From positions 310,001-374,000 of the forward strand of contig NC_064230.1 in NCBI RefSeq assembly GCF_023101765.2: a DNA stretch of 64,000 bases, read 5' to 3'. The position numbers were made by a program, and so were the translations under genes. Under the pieces are notes generated by a model. The model ran no database searches and was not told the origin of the DNA. It saw only the letters and a program-made list of their open reading frames with translations. Below, in pieces: positions 39,825 to 49,712 of this stretch (positions are counted from its first letter, which is position 1; each line of letters starts with the position of its first letter). The DNA comes from Spodoptera frugiperda. Lineage: Eukaryota; Arthropoda; Insecta; Lepidoptera; Noctuidae.

Positions 39825-40130
39825 TGGGAGAGCCATGCTTCGACACGAATGGGCCGGGTCGACCAGAGTGATACCACGGCCGAGCAGAAAACCGACGTGA
39901 AACAACGTCTGCGTTGTGTTTCGTTGTGTGAGTGAGGTTACTGGAGGCCCAATTACCCCCATTCTCATTCTTCCCAATCCGTGATTCCCCAACAACACTT
40001 AAATGCCTCCTAAAAAGCCGGCAACGCACTTGTAACGCCTCTGGTGTTTCAAGTGTCCATGGGCGGCGGCGATTGCTTACCACCAGGTGGTCCGTCTGCT
40101 CGTTTACCGGCTTATACCATAAAAAAGATA
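39825..40130 (+). mobile_element. SINE-B, full length
   Basis: Complete from TATGGGAGAGCCATGC to GGCTTATACCATAAAAAA. The ACGTCTGCGTTGTGTTTCG form is one of the longer variants. Confidence 0.88.
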
Positions 40131-40137
40131 AATCATA

Positions 40138-40400
40138 TCGTCACGCCTTTAAATCCCAGTAGGGGTAGGCAGAGGTGGCACGTAATGCCACTGTGTACAC
40201 CCACTTTTCACAATTTATGTTGTAAGTCCCATGTAATAGGTGGTGAGCCAGTTGTCCATCACTAGGCGTAGACAAAGAATAGACTTCTCTGTTTAATATG
40301 TCAAAGTCAAATCATTTATTACAAATAAACCATAATAAAGTACTTTTTAAATATCGACAAATAAAGACATAAACAATATAGTCAGTCTGTTCGTCAGTTA
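40138..40400. mobile_element. SINE-A 3' part (minus) and Repeat-G scrap (plus)
   Basis: 40138-40262 runs from CGTCACGCC to GGTGGTGAGCC. 40303-40400 has GTCAAAGTCAAATC and TGTCAGTTAACAGG-like ends. Confidence 0.72.
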
Positions 40401-40424
40401 ACAGGTGTTCATTCCACAAATTTA

Positions 40425-40495
40425 GATCGGCCGGCATTGCTTATCATCAGGTGATCCATCAGCTCGTTTACTAGCTTAAATCATAAAAAGCATAA
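40425..40495 (+). mobile_element. SINE-B tail fragment
   Basis: GCTTATCATCAGGTGATCC to CTTAAATCATAAAAAG. Confidence 0.65.
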
Positions 40496-40687
40496 ATCGT
40501 AAGGCGTGTAGTGTGCATACTCGGGTGTAGACACATACGGAAAGAGTAGAGCTGGTGACACATATATCATAGAGTACCATCACCACGCGGTTTGCAATAT
40601 CATAAATAAATGACGTATTTATTCATGTGGAAACCAGTCCCAGGCTGTGGAGTTATTACATTTGTGCCTCTACATAATTTAGTACCG

Positions 40688-40726
40688 TCTCTACGTCTCT
40701 ACGTCTCTACGTCTCTACGTCTCTAC
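40688..40726. repeat. (TCTCTACG)n microsatellite
   Basis: Five copies of an 8-base unit. Confidence 0.85.
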
Positions 40727-40799
40727 ATATACGCACTCTCTCTGATGATTTATTGATACGTGTAGAGACATATCTTTATCCAATTACATTTTTATCTCT

Positions 40800-41040
40800 A
40801 CCTCGTTGGTCGAGTGGTTAAAGTCAAAGTCAAATTCAAAATTATTTATTTCAAATAGACCAGGAAGACACTTTTGAACGTCAAAGCGAATATAATAATA
40901 TTAATAACGTCTGTCTGTCGGTCAGTCTAGTTGCTCTATTTGCTCGTTCCAAAGTGTAGATTCCTATGGAGAAGAACGAGCAAGAAACTCCATAGGTTAC
41001 TCTTTTCCAATCAGATTTACAATACAATACTTGGTTACAT
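40800..41040 (+). mobile_element. SINE-A head scrap cut by Repeat-G
   Basis: CCTCGTTGGTCGAGTGGTT (40801-40820) stops where Repeat-G begins (AAAGTCAAAGTCAAA). Repeat-G is near full length to GAGCAAGAAACTCC. Confidence 0.75.
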
Positions 41041-41067
41041 TGTGTGACTGACGTATAAGGGAAAATG

Positions 41068-41251
41068 AGCTGTAATCGGCGGTATTTCCGAACCGATACG
41101 ACCTTCAAACCTTCAAGAAAAGAGCATACTCCTTTTTAAAAGGCCGACAAAGCACCTGTGACTCCTCTGGTGTTGCGGGTGTCCATGGGCGGCGCTGATC
41201 GCTTACCATCAGGTGACTCGTTTGGTCGTTTGCCACATATTCCATAAAAAA
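41068..41251 (+). pseudogene. LINE 3' fragment
   Basis: CCGAACCGATACGACCTTC encodes the RYDLQTFKKRAYSFLKG block, followed by CTTACCATCAGGTGACTCG and an A run. Same family as at 34012-34370. Confidence 0.8.
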
Positions 41252-41255
41252 GGGA

Positions 41256-41490
41256 CCTCGGGTTCGATTCCCGGGTCGGGCAAAGTATTACTGGGGTATT
41301 TTGGAAAATTTCTCAGTAGTAGCACTGAGTCTGGAATTGTGCCCAGTATATGGCAATAGGCTCACCACCTATTACATGGGACTTATAACACAAATGGTGA
41401 AAAGTGTGTGTACATTGTATAGCGGCATTACGTGTCGTAATGAGCACCTCTGCCTACCCCTTCGGGGATAAAAGGCGTGACGTTGTTGCT
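41256..41490 (+). mobile_element. SINE-A, 5'-truncated
   Basis: Starts at CTCGGGTTCGATTCCCGG and is complete to GATAAAAGGCGTGACG. Confidence 0.87.
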
Positions 41491-41651
41491 GCAACATTTG
41501 TATCTGTCTCTACCACGCCTGTTGTAGAGTTTTGTAGAGTCTGTCATCCCTAAGGGATTTGGTAGAGGTATCATTTATTTTTAATGAATTAAAGTGCATA
41601 TGTAATATGAAAAATATGTTTTAAAATTATCAACGGTTGTAATAAATTACT

Positions 41652-41962
41652 TAGAGTGCTTTTCTACCAGAGATGTGCTATGCTACGTTGCTGTGGATGC
41701 GTTTGGCTTCTACCAATCATATTCATTGGTACACATAGCTTAGCACTGGTGGAAACGGACGCAGCTAAGTTATGTTTTTATATGGAAAGATACGTGCTAT
41801 GGATGGCTTCCTTACTATCGATACATCGCATACTCGAGCTGCACATCTTCCTCGCACAGCTACATAGCTTAGTATCAGTAGAAACAGTCACATAGTTTCA
41901 CAGCTTAACTATTACATCTTCGTAGCATAGCTACATAGCACATCTCTGGTGGAAAAGCAGGC
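41652..41962 (+). mobile_element. MITE-F, most complete copy
   Basis: The left TIR TAGAGTGCTTTTCTACCAG and the right AGCACATCTCTGGTGGAAAA are inverted over about 27 bp. Subterminal sequence carries short dyads (CATAGCTTAG, AGCTACATAGC). No transposase. The TAGAG-type terminus and size suggest hAT, but I could not confirm an 8 bp duplication. Confidence 0.82.
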
Positions 41963-42050
41963 AGCAGGTTCAGGTGTATCAGAGAGCGCTGCTGCACGGT
42001 CTCTGTCTAATGTGTAGTGTCTTAGTCGGGTATTAAAACCCTCACGACAA
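41963..42050 (+). repeat. Repeat-JJ fragment with hairpin
   Basis: GGTGTATCAGAGAGCGCTGC to AGTGTCTTAGTCGGG, then the decayed hairpin at 42027-42043. It starts at the MITE-F terminus. Confidence 0.68.
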
Positions 42051-42051
42051 G

Positions 42052-42268
42052 AATAGTTGTGTTTCGTTGTGTGAGTGAGGTTACCGGAGGCCCAATTACC
42101 CCCTTCCCAATCGTCCCAATCCCCGATTCCCGAACAACAACCCTTAAATTCCTAACCCCTAAAAAGACCGGCAACGCACTTGTAACGCCTCTGTTGTTTC
42201 AAGTGTGTCGGCGATTGCTTACCATCAGGTGATACATATGATCGTTTATTCGTGTTTCATAAAAAAGT
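42052..42268 (+). mobile_element. SINE-B, 5'-truncated
   Basis: Starts GTGTTTCGTTGTGTGAGTG and ends GTGTTTCATAAAAAAG. Confidence 0.8.
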
Positions 42269-42439
42269 TGTTGGTCAGAATTTGTGTTTAATTCTGTCGT
42301 CGTCTCAGCTTTATATTATGCTTTATTAGTCTAGAAATATCTGAGGCTAGACCAATGCAGGTCGGTCTATTTTTGAGCCTAGATCGATATGCAACCAGCT
42401 CACTTCAGACTCACCTTGTTTACCTAAGATGAGGTATAA

Positions 42440-42672
42440 ACATTAATATAATAATACGGATGATGACGGGGTATGAAAATTAAACATCTATTTAGTCCGT
42501 CAGTTAGGTAATTAAATAATATTAGACACGTATTTTTTTATTTTGTCACACAAACAATACTTAGATACAACGAATCAAAGTTTAGGAGTGGAAGCAAATA
42601 CGTCACTTTGGAGTATAAAATGTACCTAAAAGTGACGTCATGCAATATTTCAAATCAATATCGATATTTCAA
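42440..42672 (+). repeat. Repeat-N copy
   Basis: GATGATGACGGGGTATGAAA to GTGACGTCATGCAATATTTC. Confidence 0.72.
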
Positions 42673-42750
42673 AGACTGCACGGTTGGTGCGGTGACTTGG
42701 CATCTGGCTGCCGCGCAACGTGTAGCGGGTTCGATTCCTGCACAGAGGAT
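42673..42750 (+). mobile_element. SINE-D head only
   Basis: GACTGCACGGTTGGTGCGGT with box B GGTTCGATTCCTGC; cut after the head, so it imitates a tRNA. Confidence 0.8.
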
Positions 42751-42906
42751 AAGGAGCCATCCATGGCACGCGTCTTTCCCTATTAACTATTATGTTATCG
42801 GCTTACTCACGTAACTGTTTGACGAGGAACTCGACTAGTTTCAAGCCATGCTAGAGGCTCTCTCTTTCCATATTATAAAAACATAGTTTAACTGAGTCTA
42901 TTTCCC
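42751..42906 (-). mobile_element. MITE-F scrap split by MITE-P
   Basis: GCCATCCATGGCACGCGTC and CATATTATAAAAACATAG are adjoining MITE-F parts. Between them, 42784-42862 is a MITE-P arm (ATTATGTTATCGGCTTACTC). Confidence 0.7.
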
Positions 42907-43135
42907 GAAGCTACGGACTACCTAGCGAGTTTACCGGGGCTCCGGCTCGAAAAGCAGGAGAAGGAACGGGGTGGTTTTTAGTCAGTAAGAGTCTGACACT
43001 CCCTCTCGCCTCACCCAGGGCGAGGGAAGTCATTGGATGACTATCCTCCCTCAAATAAAAAAAAAATGTGTATGTGAACTTGTATATTTGTAAACGCACC
43101 CACGACACAGGAGAAAATCCTAGTGAGAAAATACA
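42907..43135 (+). mobile_element. SINE-C 3' half, then SINE-D tail
   Basis: 42907-43067 is SINE-C (CGAAGCTACGGACTACC to TATCCTCCCTC and A run). 43068-43135 is the SINE-D 3' part (ATGTGAACTTGTATATTTG). Confidence 0.78.
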
Positions 43136-43494
43136 CGCAGTATATATAATAATTGGTACCGTACTGGTATTATATTGGACCCATAACATAACTGGTGAAT
43201 AGTTCCTCAATTTTAGTAAAACCAATTTTGGCATTCACAAAATTGAATTCAACTTTACTAATTAAAAATTTTAGTTAGAAAGCTAAAACCTAAACCTAGA
43301 AATTCTAGACTGAAAATCCAGTTCGACCTAACTTTTTAGTCTGAATAGCTTAGCTGGCCTTTTTATTTTTTTAAAAACAGCTTTAAAAGCTGTTTGGCAA
43401 AATGTAAGCACTATATTTTTTAAGCTATTTTTTGTCTAATTAGGTTTTATGAAAGCAGTGTCGCAGTAGCTGCTGAGTAGAATATAATTATCAG
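43136..43494. other. Unclassified AT-rich sequence
   Basis: Short dyads such as AAACAGCTTT/AAAGCTGTTT occur at 43374-43400. No gene. Confidence 0.4.
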
Positions 43495-43690
43495 CACCGC
43501 TAATCTTCTCGCCGGTTTTCATATACCTGACTAAGACACTACACATTAGACAGAGACCGTACAGCAGCGGTCTCTGATAAACCTGAACCTTTTACACTGC
43601 GATCTCCAACCCGCCTGCCTGCGGAGATTATGGCAAACCCTCTTATGTAGAGGAGGCTCGTAGTCCAGCAGTGGACTGTCAGTGTGTAGG
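43495..43690 (-). repeat. Repeat-JJ, longest copy
   Basis: A degenerate hairpin at 43511-43529, then GACACTACACATTAGACAG, CTGCGATCTCCAACCCGCC and GGCTCGTAGTCCAGCAGTGG in order. Confidence 0.7.
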
Positions 43691-43763
43691 GAATGAAAAT
43701 CTGGTGAGATTGGGGCTCAAGCGAGATCTCGCGAGAGTATAATATAAATTCTCGCAAGTAATG

Positions 43764-43930
43764 TATGTAATAGGGGGTGAGCCTATTGCCATATACTGGA
43801 CACAATTCCAGACTCCGTGCTACTACTGAGAAATTGTCGAAAAACCGAAAAAAGCCGAGTAGTACTTAGGCCGACCCGGGAATCGTAACCGGGACCCCTT
43901 GTACAATAGTCGCACTTGCGACCACTCAAA
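43764..43930 (-). mobile_element. SINE-A 5' half
   Basis: GTAATAGGGGGTGAGCCTAT to the damaged head (GTCGCACTTGCGACCACTC); the 3' end is missing. Confidence 0.8.
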
Positions 43931-43949
43931 TAACCACTAAACCCCATTT

Positions 43950-44160
43950 TTGAGCCTAGATCGATATGCAACTAACATCTTGGCTGACGATATACGAAAA
44001 ATGAGCGAAATACACCCAGTAGGTAAGCCAAAAAGTAAAAATACTTTAATTTTTTTTTTACTTTTCAGTTTTCGTTGAAATATTTAGTTGTATTACGCTT
44101 CTGTGGACGAGTACTACTTGTAGTTTTATTTAAATCATATGAGTGATCTCCATACTGTAT
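43950..44160 (+). repeat. Repeat-L copy 3, internally deleted
   Basis: Joins the GACGATATACGAAAAATGAG end directly to TTTTCGTTGAAATATTTAG and ends CTCCATACTGTA. Confidence 0.7.
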
Positions 44161-44384
44161 GTATATTATTAAAACTTTACTAAAATCAATCAGCTCCCTT
44201 AGCAAATAATATCGCCATCGGAGCCATATCGGATCGAAACCGGACGGCGAACGGTTATCCGGTCCGGTGCGGAAATGGAACCGGATCAACCATTGTTACG
44301 ATTTAAACCAAGATATTTAATGAGGCAAGTTTCAGTTGGTTTCAGTGTCAACATACTGAAATATTTTCATGGAAGTATAACATA
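44161..44384. other. Spacer between inverted Repeat-L copies
   Basis: Contains GATCGAAACCGGACGGCG and several CCGG/CCGGT words. No coding call. Confidence 0.4.
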
Positions 44385-44562
44385 CGGTATGGAGATCACT
44401 CATATGATTTAAATGAAACTACAAGTAGTACTCGTCCACAGAAGCGTAATACAACTAAATATTTCATTTTCAAACAATTAAAATAATCAAATTAATCACG
44501 TATTAAATTCTGTGTGAACAGTTCCATGTTCCTTGACCACAGAAGAGCTGTAATGTTGTAGG
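44385..44562 (-). repeat. Repeat-L copy 4
   Basis: ACGGTATGGAGATCACTC to ACAGAAGAGCTGTAATG. It faces copy 3 across about 225 bp and forms a long inverted repeat with it. Confidence 0.72.
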
Positions 44563-44689
44563 TTTATCCCGTCATCAAAAAAAAGTATGAACAATCGATT
44601 TACCAAGTGTCTTATGATATTTATTTATTCAACAAATTCTGTGTTAATTCATTTTATTATTTTGAGTTTTTCCTTTCCTCTTTTAAATC

Positions 44690-44830
44690 ATATTTTGATA
44701 ATCTTTCAGTTTCTTAATAAGTGATATATTCAAGCATAATTTGTGAACACAGTGTAAGTTGTAGTGTGAAGTGATTTTAAGTTACTCAGTCGTCCGCTAG
44801 GAGAAAGGAAATATGGGTAAGTGAATTATT
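44690..44830 (+). other. Possible first exon with start codon at a splice donor
   Basis: GAGAAAGGAAATATGGGTAAG at 44797-44819 puts an ATG four bases before a consensus donor (G|GTAAGTG). An insect initiator-like TCAGT occurs upstream (about 44780). The sequence is not in the repeat set. This arrangement is common in first exons, but no acceptor or coding exon is tied to it, so it remains weak. Confidence 0.22.
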
Positions 44831-45240
44831 TTATTTATCACTAAGTGATCCCCCCCCTAGTCTTCATTTGCGTCGATTACACACTCTGTGACTAATAAAA
44901 GAAGCCTAAATGTAAGCATCTACAGGTCGTTTTTTTACCGTGCGGAAATCCTCATGGATACCTTTTGTCTTACGATGTACGCCAGACAGCAGGTTATGTC
45001 GGACTCTTACCGACTAAAACCACACACTCTGGATTCCCTGAAAACAAGAGGGTCACTGAGTACTCGAGTGAACGAACTTGCCAGTGACACTCCTTTTATG
45101 TCCGCGTCCTATCTTTCGGTGTTAATAAATTCTACAGCGATTTATACCACGCCGCCTTTGTCTCCGAGTTGGGTCGATCCATTCTCGGTCCCTCTCTGCA
45201 GTTTCCTTGACTACACGTGACTACACGTGATCAGCTGTGA
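44831..45240. other. Unclassified segment with an open frame
   Basis: A frame of about 110 codons starts at 44888 and has no recognisable domain. GTCGGACTCTTACCGACTAA resembles part of SINE-C, which suggests an old repeat and not a gene. A 10-base direct repeat (GACTACACGT) lies at 45210-45230. Confidence 0.4.
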
Positions 45241-45410
45241 ATGTGTTAAGAAAGGTCTCGGATTCGATTCCCGAGTTGGACTGTTATCGGAGTATACAGT
45301 AACGGACTTTTTATTTGCAAAGGATTAGTTTGTCTAGCCCTGAGTTTTACCATGGTATCATCAGTAAACAATCCACTGGGGTGAATTCTATCTGCTATTG
45401 CCTGCAATCT

Positions 45411-45635
45411 GACTGCACGGTTGGTGCGGTGGCTAGGCAACTGGCTGCCGCGCAATACGGTAGCGGGTTCGATTCCCGCACGGAGCAACTCTTTGTGTGA
45501 TCCACAAATTGTTCTTTCGGGTCTGGGTGTCATGTGTATGTGAACTTGTATGTTTGTAAACGCACCCACGTCACAGGAGAAAACCCTAATGTGGGGCAAC
45601 GTTTTTTATAAAAAAAAAAAAAAAAAAATACGTCC
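45411..45635 (+). mobile_element. SINE-D, full length with poly(A)
   Basis: The head GACTGCACGGTTGGTGCGGT, box B GGTTCGATTCCCGC and the body to GTGGGGCAACGTTTTTTATA are followed by about 20 A. Probably a young copy. Confidence 0.9.
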
Positions 45636-45649
45636 CCATCCTAATTTTT

Positions 45650-45985
45650 TAAGCCACCTAAATCCCAGTAACGCACTTGTAACGCCTTTAATGTTTCAAG
45701 TGTCCATGGGCGGCGGCGATTGCTTACCATCAGGTGAACCGTCTACTCGTTTACCGACTTATACCATAAAGAAAGACGGATCATACTCTTGACAGCCCAT
45801 GGACACAATAGGAAGATTAGGAAGGGGGGTAATTGGGCCTCCAGTAACCTCACTCACATAACGAAAGCGTTGTTTCACGTCGGTTTCCTATCACTTCGGT
45901 CGAGCCGGTTCATTCGTGCCGAAGCATTGCTGTCACACACTTCAATCGTCTGCTCGTTTACCGGCTTATACCATAGAAAAGTCTC
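45650..45985. mobile_element. SINE-B fragments in alternating orientation
   Basis: Plus tail (45650-45772), minus middle-to-head (45797-45942) and a plus tail end (45946-45980). They may be one copy rearranged or three insertions. Confidence 0.75.
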
Positions 45986-46128
45986 ATATTTGAGATCATA
46001 ATCCACTTTGGGTCGGTGTAGCACCGGCATGAATTAGAGTATTCCTTTGTCTCGGAATAAATAATTCATGAAGGTATAATTACTATGTGAAAGCTTGGAA
46101 ATTACACTTTAATACTGTGTACAATAAG

Positions 46129-46186
46129 ATATGCATCATCATCATCGTCATCATCATCATCATCAGCCGAGAGACGTCCATTGCTG
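46129..46186 (-). pseudogene. RTE-type LINE 3' end, distal part
   Basis: Minus strand: QQWTSLG and a stop, then a TGATGA run (46128-46165 on the plus strand). It continues the frame that ends at 47883, on the far side of the LTR element. Confidence 0.8.
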
Positions 46187-46308
46187 TGCAATAACGTGGC
46201 TTCGGGAGCAATGAAGGAGACGTGTTGATCTTATGAATACCTTTAATTGACTATACTTATATGACTAACTTACACTACTTATGGGCGCGAGGTGTCACAC
46301 ACACTACA
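46187..46308 (-). repeat. 3' LTR
   Basis: TG...CA ends, 122 bp, with the purine tract adjoining at its right side on the plus strand. Confidence 0.87.
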
Positions 46309-47399
46309 CCTCCCCCGTTTTTGGAAAAAAAAAAGATTATTTTAATACATTTTTTTTTTAATTTAAACCTAACAGGAAAAAAATCTAAATATATTAACCG
46401 CACTGTTGACAATTTTTACAAAATGTTGAATTCTATTTATCTCTATTACATATTTTATTTTTCATAATAATATAATTATTCTCCGTTAACATAAACCCTC
46501 ATTACCTTTATAACTAGGTACACATTAATATATTTTATTTTATTTAACTTATTTCACTACCATTGTCGTAAGGTACATACATTACATTATACACATGTGA
46601 GCACATTACATTTATACAGGACTCTCCGGTACCTGCTTTTCATTTTATTTATTTCATTTTATTATTCACCATTCTTCATTTCTTTATTATACCTATGTGT
46701 GCTCACTTTATTTATTTATTCATACTATAATTTAGTGTCAATATTTAAGGTTTCTATTGACCTCCAATAGATTCTCACAGAGAGAGCTCGTCTACACTAT
46801 GATCGAACTAAGGACATGACCACTAAACTGTACCTTACCATGTGTACCTATTATATTTATTAATTACTTATCATTTAACTATCACAAACCAACATAACAC
46901 AATCTAAATGAATTGCTTGGTTGACAAAATTATACGTTGTCCTTAGGTGATCAGCCTTCAGTCACACGCCAAAACTTGTGTACCAAGTCATTCCAAATTA
47001 TCTAAAAACCAAACTTACAAACTTTTACAAACAATGAACACATTCCAAAGCTTTGCTGATATCAAATTTCATTCATCTAATTATTAATTTCATAAGACAA
47101 AACCAAAGTGCAGTTGTTATTGTTACTCGGTGTCAAGTAACACGATTCTTCCAATACAATCTGACACTCGGTATGACATCATTTACCTATATGGGCATGG
47201 GAACATTCCTTCGATCCCTATTATTCATGCTATGCATACTATATAATTACAAAATTTTACATTATTTCGGCAGAAAAAAAAAATACTTACAGAATTTACT
47301 AAACAAAAAAAAAACTGATTGTCAACAGGCGTGAACTATACTAAAAACTTAAGTACCATTCTAAAAAAACATAGCGCTAAAATTATCTAATTATAACAA

Positions 47400-47763
47400 T
47401 CCTAACATTAATATAATTTTTGCCCTCACACATCACATTATTATAAAAAAAAAAACACACACACAACACTATTGGAGTCCGGTTACTCCATTCTGCGTGG
47501 CCAGGGTAGCGGAGATAATCTCGGACGCTCCCTGGTGGCCAACATCTCCCGGCTCCATCCTCTCGGACACTTACTGCTCCCGGCAGGTCCACATCTGGCT
47601 GCATCGACACCCGGCAGCCAGCAAAACATCTTCACTTTTTCACTATTTTTCACTTTTAGCCCACAAATTTAGGGTCTTAAGAGTTTTTATTTTATAAAAT
47701 CCATATTTTTACACTGTACTCGTGCTCAGCGCTGCCCGCGTGGCAGCACTGGCAGGGTCGCCA
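47400..47763 (-). other. Leader-like part of the LTR element
   Basis: This is the GC-richer first 360 bases after the 5' LTR on the minus strand, with one short frame (about 47 codons) from an ATG near 47603. It may hold packaging signals kept from the parent; that is inference. Confidence 0.4.
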
Positions 47764-47882
47764 TGCAATGGCGGGACTTCGGGAGCAAATGAAGGAGACG
47801 TGTTGATCTTATGAATAACTTTATATATCCTTATATGACTAACTTACTCTACTTATAGGCGCGAGGTGTCACACACACTACA
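47764..47882 (-). repeat. 5' LTR
   Basis: 119 bp. Differences from the partner LTR include ATAACGTGG against ATGGCGGGA and a few single-base changes, so the insertion is not very recent. Confidence 0.87.
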
Positions 47883-48003
47883 GCTGAACAAAGGCCTCCC
47901 CCTTGGTCCTCCACGTAGAACGACAAGCCGCCACCTGCATCCACTGGCTCCCCGCCACTCTGACGATATCGTCGGTCCACCTAGTGGGAGGTCTGCCCAG
48001 ATA
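47883..48003 (-). pseudogene. RTE-type LINE ORF C-terminus, proximal part
   Basis: Minus-strand reading LGRPPTRWTDDIVRVAGSQW and MQVAACRSTWRTKGEAFVQ is the C-terminal signature of RTE-type ORFs common in moths. The frame is cut at FVQ by the LTR element and resumes at 46186. Confidence 0.87.
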
Positions 48004-48014
48004 TGCATACATAC

Positions 48015-48297
48015 ATATTTTTTATAGTATAAGTCGATAAACGAGCAGACGGATCACTTGATGGTAAGCAATCGCCGCTATCCATGGACACTTGAAACAC
48101 CAGAGGCGTTACAAGTGCGTTGTCTTTTAGGGGTTAGGAATTTAAGGATTGTTTAGGGATTGGGACGGGGGTTATTGGTCATCCGGTACCTCGCTAACAC
48201 AACGCTGTGGTTGTTTCACGTCGGTTTTCTGCTCGGCCGTGGTATCACTCCGGTTGAGCCGGCCCAGCAGTGCCGAAGCATGGCGAGTACACACTTC
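48015..48297 (-). mobile_element. SINE-B, near full length
   Basis: Complete order with a shortened C/T-rich middle (GGGATTGGGACGGGGG). Confidence 0.83.
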
Positions 48298-48307
48298 TTC
48301 ATATTTA

Positions 48308-48525
48308 GATGAGACGACGTTTGGCCGCTACCTCGCCTGATGGTAAGTGATGATGCGGCCTACGATGGAGCACGTCTGCCCATAAGCAACCTATTCACAC
48401 GGGCTTTGAAGACACCCAGGTTATACCCATCAGGAAACACAGACTCCGGCAAGGAGTTCCACTCCCTAGCAGTTCGCACAAGGAAGCTTGAAGCGAAGCG
48501 CTTCGTGCGAGTGGGTATATCTACC
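48308..48525 (-). pseudogene. LINE 3' fragment (4.26 kb type)
   Basis: The minus strand encodes WNSLPESVFPDGYNLGVFKA and RVNRLLMGRRAPS, then the CTTACCATCAGGCGAGGTAG tail. It is the clearest of the truncated copies. Confidence 0.87.
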
Positions 48526-48768
48526 ATGTATTTGAAACTTATAATAAGTATATTTTTCTCAAATGTATGAAAAAGTTACTGAAAAAGGTTCTTTTACAGG
48601 CGAAGTTTAACTGAAACAAAACAGCTGGTTCACAGAACCACGCTGAAACTTTCAAATGTACTCACTGAACTTTTAAAATTCAAGTTTTTATTTTCTTCAA
48701 AAATTGTATTAAAGAAGTACTTTGTTTAATAAATATGTACTACAAACAGCGGGTGACAGTCCACTGCT
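48526..48768. other. Unclassified AT-rich sequence
   Basis: Nothing recognised. Confidence 0.4.
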
Positions 48769-48769
48769 T

Positions 48770-48925
48770 TTTTTTTTTTGAGGGGGGAAAATCATCTAAT
48801 GACTTCTCCCACCTTGGGCGAGGTGAGAGTGAGTGTCAGACTCTTACTGACTAAACACCACCCCGTTCCTACTCCTGCTTTTCGAACCGGAGTCCCGGTA
48901 AACCCGCTAGGCAGTTCGCAGTACT
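48770..48925 (-). mobile_element. SINE-C 3' two-thirds
   Basis: A T run with GAGGGGGGAAAATCATC to AACCCGCTAGGCAGTTCGC. Confidence 0.85.
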
Positions 48926-49204
48926 TACAGTTCACTTAGGCTTATACCATAAAAAAAGGTACTACTTGTTGCGAATGAAGCCACAGGCGCAAGCCAGTTG
49001 ACAAAATTCCCGGTTGAAGAAGCAAATAATTCAGTAAATTTTACGACTTCCATAAAATAAGAAGCGGCCCGGATCCCCGCGGGACCGGAGTTTGAATTGT
49101 TGCCCACAGCCCACAACTGGGAAGCGGCAAGGACACTTCACTTTATTTAATTCCTTTTTGTTTCTTTCGGTTATTTTTTTGGAAAAAAGCATGGTTTGTA
49201 TATG
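48926..49204. other. SINE-B tail end and unclassified sequence
   Basis: 48937-48958 is a GGCTTATACCATAAAAAA end. The rest includes GGATCCCCGCGGGACCGG and is not assigned. Confidence 0.4.
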
Positions 49205-49485
49205 ATTGTTTTTTTCATGGTATTAACCGGTTACTGAGCAGACGGATTACATGATGATAAGCAATCGCCGTCGCCCATGGACTTAAGGTACCTCAGAGGT
49301 GTTATAAGTGCATTGCTGGCCTTTGGGGGTTAGAAATTTAAGGGATGTTGGGGAATCGGGGGTTGGAAAGATTGGGAAGGGGTAATTCGGTCTTCTTTAA
49401 CCTCACTCACCCAACGAAACACAACGAAAGCGTTATTTCACGTCGGTTTTCTGCTCGGCCGTGGTATCACTCCGGTCGAGCCAAA
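49205..49485 (-). mobile_element. SINE-B, head-truncated
   Basis: From TTTTTTTCATGGTATTAACC to ATCACTCCGGTCGAGCC; the outermost head is lost. Confidence 0.82.
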
Positions 49486-49712
49486 ACAAACAAACTTAAC
49501 ACATCAAAGAAAACTTTTTGAAAAGAAAAATCTAAGTGAGCGAAACCGCGAGAGCAAGCTATATACAAAAGACAATAAAATTAAACAAAATACAACTCCT
49601 TTTGAAACGTTTTATCTGCATTTAAAATATGAAGGGGACTACAAAATAGGCTATGGTTGCGTTTTATAACCCCGTCAGTTTGTATCGCTCGCCTGTCTGT
49701 CAAAATGGGGTA

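Larger units (their letters stand above)
46183..47886 (-). mobile_element. Non-autonomous LTR retrotransposon, about 1.7 kb
   Basis: Two direct repeats of about 120 bp lie at 46187-46308 and 47764-47882. Both start TGCAAT and end ACTACA on the plus strand, share GAAGGAGACGTGTTGATC, and are roughly 85-90% alike by eye. GCTG is duplicated outside (46183-46186, 47883-47886). Read on the minus strand, a TGGCGACCCTGCCAGTGC primer-site candidate follows the 5' LTR (47746-47763). A purine tract CCAAAAACGGGGGAGG precedes the 3' LTR (46309-46324). The 1.45 kb interior is AT-rich and has no gag, protease, RT or integrase. It would need enzymes in trans. The parent family cannot be named from this sequence. 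Confidence 0.87.

Noticed and set aside
42673..42750. tRNA gene
   Set aside because: This is the SINE-D head without its body; the same head begins full SINE-D copies at 45411 and 54625.
44888..45220. 110-codon gene
   Set aside because: Part of it resembles SINE-C (GACTCTTACCGACTAA), and no domain or splice context supports a gene.
46128..46165. Free-standing ATC trinucleotide microsatellite
   Set aside because: It is the TGATGA tail of the RTE-type LINE on the minus strand, so it is reported as part of that element.
47383..47610. gag gene in the LTR element
   Set aside because: The frame is short, lacks zinc-knuckle or capsid-like motifs and stops early; at most it is leader sequence.
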